A stretch of 64,000 bases of DNA, taken from assembly GCA_963667595.2 (NCBI GenBank), contig CAXXWD010000009.1, positions 186,001 through 250,000 on the forward strand. The letters run 5' to 3'. The DNA is from JAHJQZ01 sp963667595 (GTDB lineage Bacteria; Pseudomonadota; Alphaproteobacteria; Rhizobiales; Devosiaceae). The notes under the pieces are model-generated. The model ran no database searches. It saw only the letters and a program-made list of their open reading frames with translations, and had not been told where the DNA came from. Of the stretch, positions 52,547 to 61,957 are shown piece after piece (the first letter of the stretch is position 1; the number at the start of each line of letters is the position of its first letter). The position numbers were made by a program, and so were the translations under genes.

Positions 52547-53662
52547 ACGCAAACCCGATGAATCGAACAAAAAGCACTCGCTGGCGTTGATCGACAGATC
52601 GACGCTTTCGCCCGGTTTGACCCCAGCCATGCCGCGAAGCTGGACAGTCAGCGCTTCCTCTCGGCCGGCGTCGTCATAAACGTATGACACATCGCCAAGT
52701 TTTTCGACGACGGCGCATCTGACCGTCACCTTCCGCTCGCCGGACTGCGAATGGAAATGTTCCGGACGGATGCCCATGACGATGTCACTCGGCAATGTCG
52801 CGGACATGTTGCGCGGCTTTATCGCAAAATCCTTGATGCCGAGGCTCGGCACATCAATGAGCGCCGTACCATCCGCGCCCCGTCCCGTGAGTTTCGCCGC
52901 AAGCATGTTCATTTTCGGCGAGCCTATGAAACCGGCGACGAAGACATTGTCGGGATCGGAATAAAGCTCGTCTGGCGTGCCGATCTGCTCGATCCGCCCA
53001 TCGTTGAGAACGACGATGCGGGTCGCCAGGGTCAGGGCCTCGGTCTGATCATGCGTCACATAGATCATGGTCGAGCCCAGATCCGAGTGCAGCTTGGCGA
53101 TCTCGAGGCGCATCTGTACGCGCAATTTGGCGTCGAGGTTGGAAAGCGGCTCGTCGAACAGGAAGATCTTGGGATTGCGCACGATGGCGCGCCCGATGGC
53201 GACGCGCTGGCGCTGTCCACCGGAAAGGGCCTTGGGCTTGCGCTTCAGATAGGGCGTGAGCTGCAGGGTCTCCGCCGCCTGGCGCACCATTTCCAGCCGC
53301 TTTTCCTTCTCGATTCCCGCCATTTCGAGGCCGAAGGCCATGTTTTCCTCGACCGTCATATGCGGGTAGAGCGCATAGGTCTGGAAGACCATGGCAATGC
53401 CGCGCTTTGACGGCTCCTGCTTGGTAACGTCGCTACCGTCGATGGCAATGGTTCCCGCGGTGACGCTTTCAAGCCCTGCGATCATGCGCAAAAGCGTGGA
53501 TTTCCCGCAGCCGGACGGCCCGACAAAGACGATGAATTCGCCGCTTTTGACGTCGAGATCGACAGAGCGGATGACTTCGATCGAGCCGAAGGTCTTCGAG
53601 ACCTGATTGAGTTTCAGTTCAGCCATTGTCGTGTCCGGTATCTTTTCGGGATGGATTGTCAT
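52541..53662 (-). CDS. sugar ABC transporter ATPase, UgpC/MsmK type
   Basis: The protein has 373 residues. Walker A is GPSGCGKST, the signature LSGGQRQRVAIGRA and Walker B FLFDEPLSNLDA; the C-terminal third is the regulatory beta-rich domain (MGIRPEHF). The start at 53662 overlaps the permease stop (ATGA) and has GGAGGG upstream; an ATG at 53626 (MAELKLNQVSKTF) matches the usual family start but lacks a site. It energises the importer encoded by the next three genes upstream. The stop codon lies in a repeat. Confidence 0.94.
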   Translation of the reverse strand: MTIHPEKIPDTTMAELKLNQVSKTFGSIEVIRSVDLDVKSGEFIVFVGPSGCGKSTLLRMIAGLESVTAGTIAIDGSDVTKQEPSKRGIAMVFQTYALYPHMTVEENMAFGLEMAGIEKEKRLEMVRQAAETLQLTPYLKRKPKALSGGQRQRVAIGRAIVRNPKIFLFDEPLSNLDAKLRVQMRLEIAKLHSDLGSTMIYVTHDQTEALTLATRIVVLNDGRIEQIGTPDELYSDPDNVFVAGFIGSPKMNMLAAKLTGRGADGTALIDVPSLGIKDFAIKPRNMSATLPSDIVMGIRPEHFHSQSGERKVTVRCAVVEKLGDVSYVYDDAGREEALTVQLRGMAGVKPGESVDLSINASECFLFDSSGLRL

Positions 53663-54486
53663 TTGACGGCACCCTCCGTCAGGCCAGCCACGAACCAGCG
53701 GCCGATCAGGGCAAACAGCAAGATGACAGGGAGTGTTGCAAAGCTGGCGCCGGCGAGTAGCAGGCCCCAGTCGATCTGGTACTGGCCGATAATGCCGGAA
53801 AAGCCGACAGGGATGGTCCGCTTGGCGTCCGACAGGATGATGACCGATGTGAAGACATATTCGGTCCAGGCCGTGATGAAGGCATAGATGCCGACGCTGG
53901 CGATGCCGGGTGCGATCAGCGGAATCATGATGCGCCGGAGGATGGTCATCGGTGGCGCGCCATCCATGACCGCTGCCTCTTCGATCTCCAGCGGAACCGA
54001 GCCGAAGAAGGACCGGAGCATCCAGATCGAGAAGGGCAGGGCAAAGGCGACGTTGACGATTACCAGCGCGGTGCGCGTATCGACCAGCCCCAGCTTGGCG
54101 AACATGCCGAAAAGCGGGATCAGAACGACGATGCTCGGAAAGGCGTAGGCGATCAGGATGATGCGGAACAGGATCTCACGGCCCGGGAACCACAGGCGGA
54201 AGAAGGCATAGGCCGCCGGTACCGCGAGCAGCAGCGTGATCAGGGTCGAGAACGTCGCCACCACGATGGAGTTGACCATGTAGGTCATGTAGTCGGAGTG
54301 CGAAATCAGGTTCTGGTAGTGCTGCAGGGTGAACGAGTGCGGGAACATCGTCGGCACGCGCGCGATGATTTCCTGCGGAACCTTTATCGAGCCGGTGGCG
54401 ACCCACCAGAACGGCAGAATGATGATCGTAGCGAAAAACAGGACGGTAACGGCAAGAACGATATTCCAGGCGAGGGAACGCTTCAT
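53659..54486 (-). CDS. carbohydrate ABC transporter permease, UgpE/MalG type
   Basis: The protein has 275 residues with six predicted helices. The cytoplasmic EAA loop, which docks to the ATPase, is EEAAVMDGAPPMTILRRIMIP. Both ends overlap neighbouring genes by 4 bp. It forms a heterodimer with the permease at 54483-55358. Confidence 0.94.
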   Translation of the reverse strand: MKRSLAWNIVLAVTVLFFATIIILPFWWVATGSIKVPQEIIARVPTMFPHSFTLQHYQNLISHSDYMTYMVNSIVVATFSTLITLLLAVPAAYAFFRLWFPGREILFRIILIAYAFPSIVVLIPLFGMFAKLGLVDTRTALVIVNVAFALPFSIWMLRSFFGSVPLEIEEAAVMDGAPPMTILRRIMIPLIAPGIASVGIYAFITAWTEYVFTSVIILSDAKRTIPVGFSGIIGQYQIDWGLLLAGASFATLPVILLFALIGRWFVAGLTEGAVK

Positions 54487-55358
54487 CTGTCCTCTCCCGA
54501 ATCGGCCAGTGATCGGGTGGCAAAGACCGCGAACGCCATCAAAAGGATCGTCGCCAATACGGCAATCGTCGAAGCCTCGGAAAGCCGGTAGCCCTTGAAG
54601 GCGGTGTCGTAGATCAGGACGGGAAGCGTCCTGCTGCCGCCGGCGGGTCCGCCGCTGGTCAAAAGCCAGATGATGTCGAAGACATTGAACGACAGCATGG
54701 TGCCCACAACGAGCAGCACCCCGAGGGTGGGCGCCAGAAGCGGCCAGGTGATCCGCGAAAACCGCTTGAAGGCATTGGCGCCGTCAATGCGCGCCGCTTC
54801 GTAAAGATCACCCGGAATGCGCGTCAGCCCGGCCAGCATCATCAGCGTGATGAAGGGGAACCAGCGCCAGGAATTGATGAAGATCAATGTCGTGAAGGCG
54901 GTTGCGGGCGTTGAGAAAAAGCCGATCGGCTTGTCGACAATGCCGAACTGCATGAGCAGGGGATTGATCATGCCGCCCGTGGTCGAGAACAGCCAGCGCC
55001 AGATCATGACCACCACCACTGTCGGAACGATCCATGTCAGGATGATCCAGGTGCGGGCGATGCGCATGCCGGGGAAATTCTGGTTGAGCGCCAGCGCCGC
55101 CGCGAGCGCGAGAAGGGTTTGCACCAAGGCGTTGGCGATGACCCAGACGAAACTCAGCCAGACCGAACTCCAGAACGTACCGCTGCCCAGGACCTTGGCA
55201 TAGTTGTCGAAGCCGACCCAGTCGCCTTGGGAGCCGACGGCGCGGATGTTCTGGAAGCTGAGAATGACCGAGGAGATTAGCGGCCATCCGAGGATGGCCG
55301 CCAGGACGAGCAACGCCGGTCCGACGAAGATTGCAGCGTATAGACGTGACTGTCGCAT
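54483..55358 (-). CDS. carbohydrate ABC transporter permease, UgpA/MalF type
   Basis: The protein has 291 residues with six predicted helices. The EAA loop is YEAARIDGANAFKRFSRITWP. It begins 16 bp after the binding-protein gene and overlaps the next permease by 4 bp. In this family such a pair imports oligosaccharides, amino sugars or glycerol phosphate. The neighbouring NagA and NagB-type genes favour an amino sugar. Confidence 0.94.
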   Translation of the reverse strand: MRQSRLYAAIFVGPALLVLAAILGWPLISSVILSFQNIRAVGSQGDWVGFDNYAKVLGSGTFWSSVWLSFVWVIANALVQTLLALAAALALNQNFPGMRIARTWIILTWIVPTVVVVMIWRWLFSTTGGMINPLLMQFGIVDKPIGFFSTPATAFTTLIFINSWRWFPFITLMMLAGLTRIPGDLYEAARIDGANAFKRFSRITWPLLAPTLGVLLVVGTMLSFNVFDIIWLLTSGGPAGGSRTLPVLIYDTAFKGYRLSEASTIAVLATILLMAFAVFATRSLADSGEDR

Positions 55359-55374
55359 TCGGCGTTGCCTTTCA

Positions 55375-56652
55375 CTACTTGGAGACTTCTTCCATATGGG
55401 CCTGGCCGGCAGCGACCGCCGCGGCAGGATCCATACCGCTGACCGTAATGGACTGAAGCGTCTCGGCGATCAGGTTCTGTGCCGAGATGGCTGCAATCGC
55501 CGGGAACACGCGGCCGGACGTGAAGCCGAAGAGCTTACCGTTCTTCGAATTGTCGATCACGGTTTCGATCTGCGACTGGTACTTCTGGACGGTCGGATCT
55601 TCCCAGAAACTGGCAGCCGTCGCGCCGTCAGCCGTCAGCGGCATGAACAGGCCCGGCTCCATGTTCAGCAAGCGGCCATAGTTTTCCGGCTCGAGCACGA
55701 AGCGGATGAACTTCTTGGACGCTTCGAGCTTGGCGTCGTCCTTGCTGAGCAGCATCACGGCGTTCGGATAGGCGATCGTCGCGTGTTCGTCCTGCCCTTC
55801 GGCGGCGGGGATTGCCGCCACGCCGAGATCGGAGGCGTCGCCTTCGGCCTGGGTTTCATAGGTCGAGATCACGGTGAACTGCATGACCATGCCGCAATTG
55901 TTGGCGGCAAAGCACGACTCGGCCTGGCCCCAGATCCACGAGGCATTGTCCGGTGGCGACAGCTTTTGCAGGTCGGCATAGAACGCGTAGGCGGCAACCG
56001 TTTCCGGATTGTCGAAGCGCAGATTGCCGTTCTCGTCGTAAAGTTCCGACGCGCCGCCATTGGCCATGACCGAATAGACCGTCTGGTCGGTGTAGAGCTG
56101 CTTGTTGGCGGGAAGCCCGATGCCATACATGGTGTCGGAGCTGAGCGCCTCGGCGGCGGCCTTCCATTCGTTCCAGGTCTTGGGAACCTCGATGCCGGCC
56201 TTCTCGAAGACCGACTTGCGGTACCACAGGTTCATCGACTGGTTGTAGAGCGGAACCGCCCACACGCCGCCATCATAGGAATAGGCTTCCACGGCGCTGT
56301 CGATGAAATCGTGCTTGGCGTCGAGTTCGTCGACGAAGTCCTTCACCGAGGTCAGCGCACCGATGTCCTTGAGGATCGGGGTGAAATCGGGAATGGCGAA
56401 CAGCATGTCCGGACCGGCTCCCGCGGAAATCGCGGCGGGCGCCTTGGCATAGATTTCGCCCCAGTTCTGCGGTTCCTGCTTGACCACGATGTCGGGGTTT
56501 GCCGCGTTGAAGGCATCGATGACTTCCTGCACGCGCTCGACACGCTGCGGGGGCTGTTCCATGTGCCACAGCGTGATTTCGATCGGCGCCGCCATGGCAT
56601 AAGCCGGGATCAGAAAGCTTGTCCCCGCCAGAACTGCCATAAGTTTCTTCAT
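55375..56652 (-). CDS. extracellular sugar-binding protein of the CUT1 class
   Basis: The protein has 425 residues with a signal peptide (MKKLMAVLAGTSFLIPAYAM, cleaved near AMA-AP). It is a bacterial extracellular solute-binding protein family 1: TLWHMEQPPQRVERVQEVIDAF, then NPDIVVKQEPQNWGEIYAK and AGAGPDMLFAIPDF. Aromatic residues in the probable binding site (WHMEQ, YNQSMNLWYR) suit a sugar ligand. It lies 37 bp downstream of the UPF0309-type gene. Confidence 0.93.
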   Translation of the reverse strand: MKKLMAVLAGTSFLIPAYAMAAPIEITLWHMEQPPQRVERVQEVIDAFNAANPDIVVKQEPQNWGEIYAKAPAAISAGAGPDMLFAIPDFTPILKDIGALTSVKDFVDELDAKHDFIDSAVEAYSYDGGVWAVPLYNQSMNLWYRKSVFEKAGIEVPKTWNEWKAAAEALSSDTMYGIGLPANKQLYTDQTVYSVMANGGASELYDENGNLRFDNPETVAAYAFYADLQKLSPPDNASWIWGQAESCFAANNCGMVMQFTVISTYETQAEGDASDLGVAAIPAAEGQDEHATIAYPNAVMLLSKDDAKLEASKKFIRFVLEPENYGRLLNMEPGLFMPLTADGATAASFWEDPTVQKYQSQIETVIDNSKNGKLFGFTSGRVFPAIAAISAQNLIAETLQSITVSGMDPAAAVAAGQAHMEEVSK

Positions 56653-56689
56653 ATCCAGTCCTCCTGTGTTGGGCTTTTGCCCAAGTTGT

Positions 56690-57418
56690 CTAAAGATGCT
56701 GGTTGCGCGGCCGGAACCGTTCGACCAGCTTCTTGTTGTTCTCCTCAGCGCCCGGCATGTTGGCGCTCAGGTAGATGGGCGCGTTGCCGTCCGAAGCCAG
56801 CTGGGCGGCAACCTCCACGAATATGGCGTTCAGGATGCTGGCCCCGATCGCGGTGGAGACCGGGCCGGCCTTCAGTGCCGATCCGGGAATGTCCATAACG
56901 GCATCGCCGGGCGGAATGCCGTTGTCGATGACGATGTCGGCGAAATCGGCGACGCGCTCGCCTCCGGCCGCGGATGCGGACGAATAGGCCAAGGAAGTGA
57001 TGCAGATCACGGTGCACCCGATCCTGCGTCCGATCTGGGCCGCTTCGAGCGGAGCGGCATTCGTGCCCGAATTGGAGATGACGAAAAGCACGTCACCGGG
57101 CTGAATGTCGTAACGATCCATGATCGGCGCCACGATGCCCTTGGAGCGCTCGTAGACGGTGCCGGCGACGGCCCCTTCGTGGATCATGATTGGCGCCGCC
57201 AGAATGGGAACCGTGATGGCAAGTCCACCGGCGCGATAGTGCATTTCCTCGGCCATCATATGCGAATGGCCGGTGCCGAAAATGTAGACGAGATGGTCTG
57301 AACGCGCTGCCGTGACGATCGCATCGACAGATGCTGTCATCGCCGCGCGGGCATCGGTTTTCAGCGCCGCCAGTCGACGGATCAGGTCGTCGATATATCC
57401 ATCGATCATAGAAGTCAT
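56690..57418 (-). CDS. SIS domain sugar-phosphate protein, UPF0309 type
   Basis: The protein has 242 residues. The SIS fold shows as VYIFGTGHSHMMAEEMHYRAGG near the start and LFVISNSGTNAAPLEAAQIGR in the middle. These features match the UPF0309 group, thought to act as sugar-phosphate isomerases or binding proteins. The role in this locus is unknown: it could be a second isomerase or a sensor of the phosphosugar. It overlaps the GntR gene by 4 bp. Confidence 0.88.
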   Translation of the reverse strand: MTSMIDGYIDDLIRRLAALKTDARAAMTASVDAIVTAARSDHLVYIFGTGHSHMMAEEMHYRAGGLAITVPILAAPIMIHEGAVAGTVYERSKGIVAPIMDRYDIQPGDVLFVISNSGTNAAPLEAAQIGRRIGCTVICITSLAYSSASAAGGERVADFADIVIDNGIPPGDAVMDIPGSALKAGPVSTAIGASILNAIFVEVAAQLASDGNAPIYLSANMPGAEENNKKLVERFRPRNQHL

Positions 57419-58158
57419 TGGTATCTGAATGCTCCAAGAGTGAGGTCTACCTTCATGACGAAGGAATCGCCGCGGTAGACCGAACGGACGTATTCGAAGG
57501 GGTTACCCCTTGAATCGAGGGTGAGACGGGTCAGTCTGAGGACGGGATCGTTTTCGGCGATCCCCAGGGTGCGCCCGATACCCGGCGCGGCAAGCGCGGC
57601 TTCGAGCGTTTGCTCGGCGGAGGTCGGGTTGATGCCGAAATGGCTGCGCAGAATGGTGTAGAGCGATTCATGCGCGAAATCGGCCATGTCGAGCAGGCCG
57701 GGGGCGATATGGGCCGGCAGTTCCGTTGTTTCGATCGCGACCGGCATGTCGTCGGCGAGACGAACGCGCACCAGCCGCAGGATCTTGCTGCCCATCGTCA
57801 TGTTGAGGGCGGCGGCGCATGATGTGTCGGCCTGGGCGATGCTGGATTCCACCACGACGCTGGACGACCTGCGACCCTGAAGCCCCATTTCCTCGGTGAA
57901 GCCGGTCAGGGTCGAAAGCTTTTGCTGGATGGCCGGCTTCTGGCCGACAAAGGTTCCCTGTCCCGTGCGGGTGACCAGAATGCCCTTTGTCGTCAGATGG
58001 TGCAGGGCCTGGCGGGCCGTCATGCGGCTGATGCCGAGGGCCTCGGCCATCGCGCGCTCGGACGGCAGCTTGTCGCCTTCCCTGAGCTTTCCCGAAGCGA
58101 TGTCGGCTTCAAGCGACGAGGCGATCTGCCTGTAGATGGGCTGGCTCGTCTCCGACAT
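57415..58158 (-). CDS. GntR/HutC family regulator of the importer operon
   Basis: The gene encodes 247 residues from the ATG at 58158 (MSETSQPIYRQIASSL), with GGAG 11 bases upstream. The winged helix has LPSERAMAEALGISRMTARQALHHL. The C-terminal UTRA ligand domain has VRVRLADDMPVAIETTELPAH. It leads the SIS-importer operon. The TGGTATATACCA palindrome in its own promoter is the expected operator for a HutC-type autorepressor. The ligand is probably a phosphorylated amino sugar. Confidence 0.92.
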   Translation of the reverse strand: MSETSQPIYRQIASSLEADIASGKLREGDKLPSERAMAEALGISRMTARQALHHLTTKGILVTRTGQGTFVGQKPAIQQKLSTLTGFTEEMGLQGRRSSSVVVESSIAQADTSCAAALNMTMGSKILRLVRVRLADDMPVAIETTELPAHIAPGLLDMADFAHESLYTILRSHFGINPTSAEQTLEAALAAPGIGRTLGIAENDPVLRLTRLTLDSRGNPFEYVRSVYRGDSFVMKVDLTLGAFRYQ

Positions 58159-58179
58159 GACTCGTTGTCTCCGCATGAG

Positions 58180-58224
58180 TGGTATAGCCCGCCTAGTTAA
58201 TGGTATATACCACCCATGAGTCAA
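58180..58224 (-). promoter_or_regulatory. promoter with two GntR operator sites for the importer operon
   Basis: On the minus strand, TTGACT (58219-58224) and ATTAAC (58196-58201) are separated by 17 bp. The perfect palindrome TGGTATATACCA (58201-58212) sits between them. A related half-site TGGTATAG (58180-58187) lies 21 bp away, two helical turns, just past the expected transcription start. Confidence 0.68.
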
Positions 58225-58256
58225 GTGTGTTTCCGACGGATGGATCTGATGTTTGC

Positions 58257-59756
58257 CTAAAAGGAAATCAGCCCGGCGCGGGCGGCAAGGAAGCGTTCGC
58301 GCGCTTTGGCATAGGCCGCCGAAGCCGTCTTGTCGGGGCGGTGACGCCTTGGCGCGCCGTCCTCCGGGAACGCGGCGGCGCGAATATCCGGGAAATCGCC
58401 CAAGGCCGTTGCTAGGATGAGCGCCGCGCCCTTTGCGCCGAATTCCGACGCATTGGGCACAACGACGTCCCGATCCAGCACATCGGCCACCATCTGCGCC
58501 CAGAACCGGCTTTGTCCGCCGCCGCCGGTCAGGCGTATTTCGGGCCCGTCGAACCCCAGACGCTCGACCAGGTCCCTGATGGCGAAGGCGACACCCTCAT
58601 AGACCGCGCGCAACATTTCGTTGCGTCCATGTGCCGGGGTGAGCCCGGCGAACTGCGCCCGCGCATGGACGTCGACGACAGGGGCGATGATGCCGCTTTC
58701 GCTGAGATAGGGCAGGTAGACGACGCCGTTGCTGCCGATGGGCACGGCCTCGGCGCATTTCTGCACCTGTTCGTAGCAATCGGGTTTATCGGCGAGATCC
58801 GGCGCCAGCACGCCGATGGCCCAGTCGAGATTGAGCGTGCCGGCGACATTGACCATGGCGCGGTACCAGCAATCCCCCGGAAGCGAGAACAATAGGCCGA
58901 CATCGGGGGGCGTGAAGACCGGTTCGTCATGACAGACGCCGACCATGCAGGTCGTTCCGAGCACGGCGATGGCCTGTCCCGGCGTCAATCCATTCGCGCC
59001 GATGACCGTGCAGGGCACATCGCCCGCACCGACGGCGACCGGCAGGCCCTGCGGCAGGCCGGTCAGCCGTGCCGCCTCCGCCGTCAACCCGCCGACGATC
59101 GTTTCGGAATCCCTGACCGGTGGAAACAGCGACCGATACGCGGTCAGCCCGAACAGCTCGAACATGGCATCACTGCGCAACCGGGTGCGGGCATCGCCGG
59201 GAATGACCGAGGCTTCACTGCGATCGGTCACGATCTCGCCGGTCAGACGGAAGCGGATGAAGTCCTTGTAGCTGATGACATGGCTGGCGCGCGCCAGTGT
59301 TTGCGGCTCGTTGTCGCGAAACCAGGCCGTGACCGGCAGGGTGCACCCCTGTTGCAGCACGGACCCCGACGACAGATAGATACGCGACATGAAGCCCGGA
59401 TCGGTTTCGGCCATCCGGTCGAGCACGGACTGGCTGCGGCTGTCTTCCCAGTTGATGCCGGGGCGCAGCGCCGTACCGTCGGCATCGATGAACCAGGCGC
59501 CGATCATGGCGGCGGAAAGGCCGATGCCGCGAATGGCGGCGGGATCGATGCCGGCTTCGGCGACCACGTCGCGCAGCACGCTGACCACCGCCGTCCAGGC
59601 GACATCCGGATCGAGTTCGCTCCAGCCCGGATATGGCCGGCTGAGGGGCGTTCGCTGGCGCGCAAGGCCCACCAGTTTTCCGTTCGGGTCGAACAGAGCC
59701 GCCTTGCACAGCGACGAACCGGCATCGAGGCCGAGGAAATAGCCCGGGGCAGTCAT
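58257..59756 (-). CDS. FGGY family carbohydrate kinase
   Basis: The protein has 499 residues. The N-terminal phosphate motif is GLDAGSSLCKAALF. The second domain has VLGTTCMVG and ends with LTGGGGQSRFWAQMVADVL. The family includes xylulose, glycerol, gluconate and erythritol kinases. Beside NagA and a NagB-type deaminase it may serve as the amino-sugar kinase instead of the usual ROK or BadF enzyme, which would be unusual. It overlaps nagA by 4 bp and ends 98 bp before the next operon. Confidence 0.92.
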   Translation of the reverse strand: MTAPGYFLGLDAGSSLCKAALFDPNGKLVGLARQRTPLSRPYPGWSELDPDVAWTAVVSVLRDVVAEAGIDPAAIRGIGLSAAMIGAWFIDADGTALRPGINWEDSRSQSVLDRMAETDPGFMSRIYLSSGSVLQQGCTLPVTAWFRDNEPQTLARASHVISYKDFIRFRLTGEIVTDRSEASVIPGDARTRLRSDAMFELFGLTAYRSLFPPVRDSETIVGGLTAEAARLTGLPQGLPVAVGAGDVPCTVIGANGLTPGQAIAVLGTTCMVGVCHDEPVFTPPDVGLLFSLPGDCWYRAMVNVAGTLNLDWAIGVLAPDLADKPDCYEQVQKCAEAVPIGSNGVVYLPYLSESGIIAPVVDVHARAQFAGLTPAHGRNEMLRAVYEGVAFAIRDLVERLGFDGPEIRLTGGGGQSRFWAQMVADVLDRDVVVPNASEFGAKGAALILATALGDFPDIRAAAFPEDGAPRRHRPDKTASAAYAKARERFLAARAGLISF

Positions 59757-60925
59757 GGCCGTTCGGACGCTCTTTGTCCGCCGAGCCAGGTGTCGCAGGC
59801 ATGAAGGCCATTGTCGAGATGAACGATATCGGCGCGCAATCCCGGCAGCAGACGTCCCCGGTCGGAGAGGCGCAGATAGTCGGCCGGATAGCTCGATGCC
59901 ATGCGCAAGGCTTCGTCGAGCGACAGATCGAGATGGGTCACGCCGAAGCGAACCGCCGAGGCCATGTCGAGATCGGAGCCGGCGAGGGTGCCGTCCTTCA
60001 GCGTCAGGCGTGAGCAGAAGCCGGAATGCTCGCGATAGATCGTCCGTCCGTTGAGTGTCAGTTGATCGGCTTGCTGGCCGACAAGCGACATCGAGTCGGT
60101 GATAAAGAAGAGCTTGCCTTCCCCACGCCCTCTTTTCGCCCGGATCGCGACGCGGAGCGCGACCGGATCGGAATGATGGCCGTCGGCAATGATGCCGCCC
60201 CAGGCATCCGGCCAGTCGAGGGCCGCGCCGACAAGACCCGGCGCGCGATGCTCGAGATTGGTCATGGCGTTGAACAGGTGCGTTACGCTCCGCGCTCCGG
60301 CCTGGAACAGGCGAATGGCGGACGTCGCGTCGGTATTGGAATGGCCGATCGAGACGATGATGCCGGCACGGGCAAGTTTTTGAACCTGCTCCGGCGTCAC
60401 CTGTTCGGCCGCGACCGTGATCATCAGGCGTCCTGCGGTCTTGGCTGCCGCGAGATAGGTGTCGATGTCGGCATCGGTCATCGGCCGGAAATAGTCGGCG
60501 ACATGGGTCCCCTTCCGCGCCGGCGCCAGATGCGGGCCTTCCAGATGCAGGCCGGCGATGCCTTTGTCGGCCTTAACGGTTGCGTCCTTGGCCGCCAGCG
60601 CCTTCGCGAGAACGGGAGCCTCGTCGGTGATCAGCGTCGGCATCATCGAGGTGGTGCCATAGCGCCGGTGCCCGGAAAACATGGTGAACATCGTTTCTGC
60701 GGACGGGTCGTCGTTGAGCATGACACCGCCGCCGCCATTGACTTGGGCATCGATGAAGCCGGGAGCGACGAGCCCGCCGTCGAGTTGAACCGTTCGGACA
60801 TCCGCCGGGACATCGGCAAGCGGAACGATGCCGGCGATCAGGGCATCGGAAACAATGAGGGCGCAATCGTCGAAAAAGCGGTTTCCGTCGAAGATGCGGG
60901 CGCCGACAAGGGCAGTTTTGGTCAT
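59753..60925 (-). CDS. nagA: N-acetylglucosamine-6-phosphate deacetylase (NagA)
   Basis: The gene encodes 390 residues from the ATG at 60925 (MTKTALVGARIFDGN), overlapping the stop of the SIS gene (TAATG). It is an amidohydrolase with APGFIDAQVNGGGG, metal-binding Glu in HLEGPHLAP, His in SIGHSNTDA, His in VTHLFNAM, and a catalytic Asp in ITDSMSLVG. It removes acetate from the N-acetyl-sugar-6-phosphate to give glucosamine-6-phosphate or an epimer. The upstream frame to 61051 is not used. Confidence 0.94.
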   Translation of the reverse strand: MTKTALVGARIFDGNRFFDDCALIVSDALIAGIVPLADVPADVRTVQLDGGLVAPGFIDAQVNGGGGVMLNDDPSAETMFTMFSGHRRYGTTSMMPTLITDEAPVLAKALAAKDATVKADKGIAGLHLEGPHLAPARKGTHVADYFRPMTDADIDTYLAAAKTAGRLMITVAAEQVTPEQVQKLARAGIIVSIGHSNTDATSAIRLFQAGARSVTHLFNAMTNLEHRAPGLVGAALDWPDAWGGIIADGHHSDPVALRVAIRAKRGRGEGKLFFITDSMSLVGQQADQLTLNGRTIYREHSGFCSRLTLKDGTLAGSDLDMASAVRFGVTHLDLSLDEALRMASSYPADYLRLSDRGRLLPGLRADIVHLDNGLHACDTWLGGQRASERP

Positions 60926-61953
60926 TACACCGTCTCCGTAACTTTGCGCAGGCTGCGCGGATGGTCTGGATCGAAGCCGCGCCGGTGCGTGACGTCCTCG
61001 ATGATGCGGTAATAGGGCAGCAAGCCCACCAGCGGATCGATCAGGCTGCATCCCGTACTCGGCGTGACGAGCGAAATCTCGCCAAGCGCGAGGCTGGACA
61101 GCACGATGGTTCTTCCGCCAAGGGCTTCGAATGCATCGAGCGCCTTGCGGCTGGTTTCGAGCGCCGCGTCCTCGGGGACAAAAGCGACGACCGGGAAACC
61201 GTTGTCGATCAGATGCATCGGGCCATGGATGACTTCCGCCGTCGAAAAGGCTTCGGCATGCAGAGCGGCCGTTTCCTTGGCCTTGAGCGCCGCTTCCATG
61301 GCGATCCCGAGGCCGGGACCGCGACCAAGAGTATAAAACGAGCCGGCTCCGACCAGGGCGTTAACCACCGCTTCGGTGTCGATCGTGCCAGTCGCCGCGA
61401 GGCTGTCGGACAGAGCCGCGACGCCAGCGGCCATTTCCCGGCTTTCGGAAGCCGCCGCGACCACCGCGGCCAGGGCAGCGGCGGAGGTGATGAACGATTT
61501 CGTTGCCGCCACGCTGTTTTCCGGCCCGGCGCCAAGGGCGATCGTCATGTCCGCGTCGCGTCCGACCGGGCTGTTCGGGACGTTGACGATAGCGACCGTG
61601 TAGGCGCCGCTGGCTTTGGCCGCCGCCTGCAGCGCCACGATGTCAGGGCTGGCGCCGGACTGCGAAACGGTGAAATGCACCGCCGAATCGAACACCAGCG
61701 GCGTCTTGTAGATCGATGCGACCGACGGCCCGATCGAGGCGGTCGGAATGCCTGTCGCGATTTCGAGCAGGTATTTGAAGAAGGTTGCCGCGTGGTCGGA
61801 CGATCCGCGCGCCGCCGTCGTGACCACGGCGGGCGGCTTGTTCCGCAGTATTTTCCCGAGTTCGGCGATCTTGTCGGCTTCGCACTTGAGCAGTCGGGCG
61901 ACCGCCTGGGGAGATTCGTTGGCTTCGGTCAGCATGAGGCTGGGTTGAGACAT
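60925..61953 (-). CDS. SIS domain aminosugar-phosphate deaminase, NagB-II/AgaS type
   Basis: The protein has 342 residues with two SIS domains, like the isomerase half of GlmS without the glutaminase part. Motifs: TTAARGSSDHAATFFKYLLE, then VSQSGASPDIVALQ, and HAEAFSTAEVIHGPMHLID. NagB-II enzymes convert glucosamine-6-phosphate to fructose-6-phosphate and ammonia; AgaS does the same for galactosamine-6-phosphate. Placement between a GntR regulator and nagA supports that role. Confidence 0.9.
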   Translation of the reverse strand: MSQPSLMLTEANESPQAVARLLKCEADKIAELGKILRNKPPAVVTTAARGSSDHAATFFKYLLEIATGIPTASIGPSVASIYKTPLVFDSAVHFTVSQSGASPDIVALQAAAKASGAYTVAIVNVPNSPVGRDADMTIALGAGPENSVAATKSFITSAAALAAVVAAASESREMAAGVAALSDSLAATGTIDTEAVVNALVGAGSFYTLGRGPGLGIAMEAALKAKETAALHAEAFSTAEVIHGPMHLIDNGFPVVAFVPEDAALETSRKALDAFEALGGRTIVLSSLALGEISLVTPSTGCSLIDPLVGLLPYYRIIEDVTHRRGFDPDHPRSLRKVTETV

Positions 61954-61957
61954 CTAT

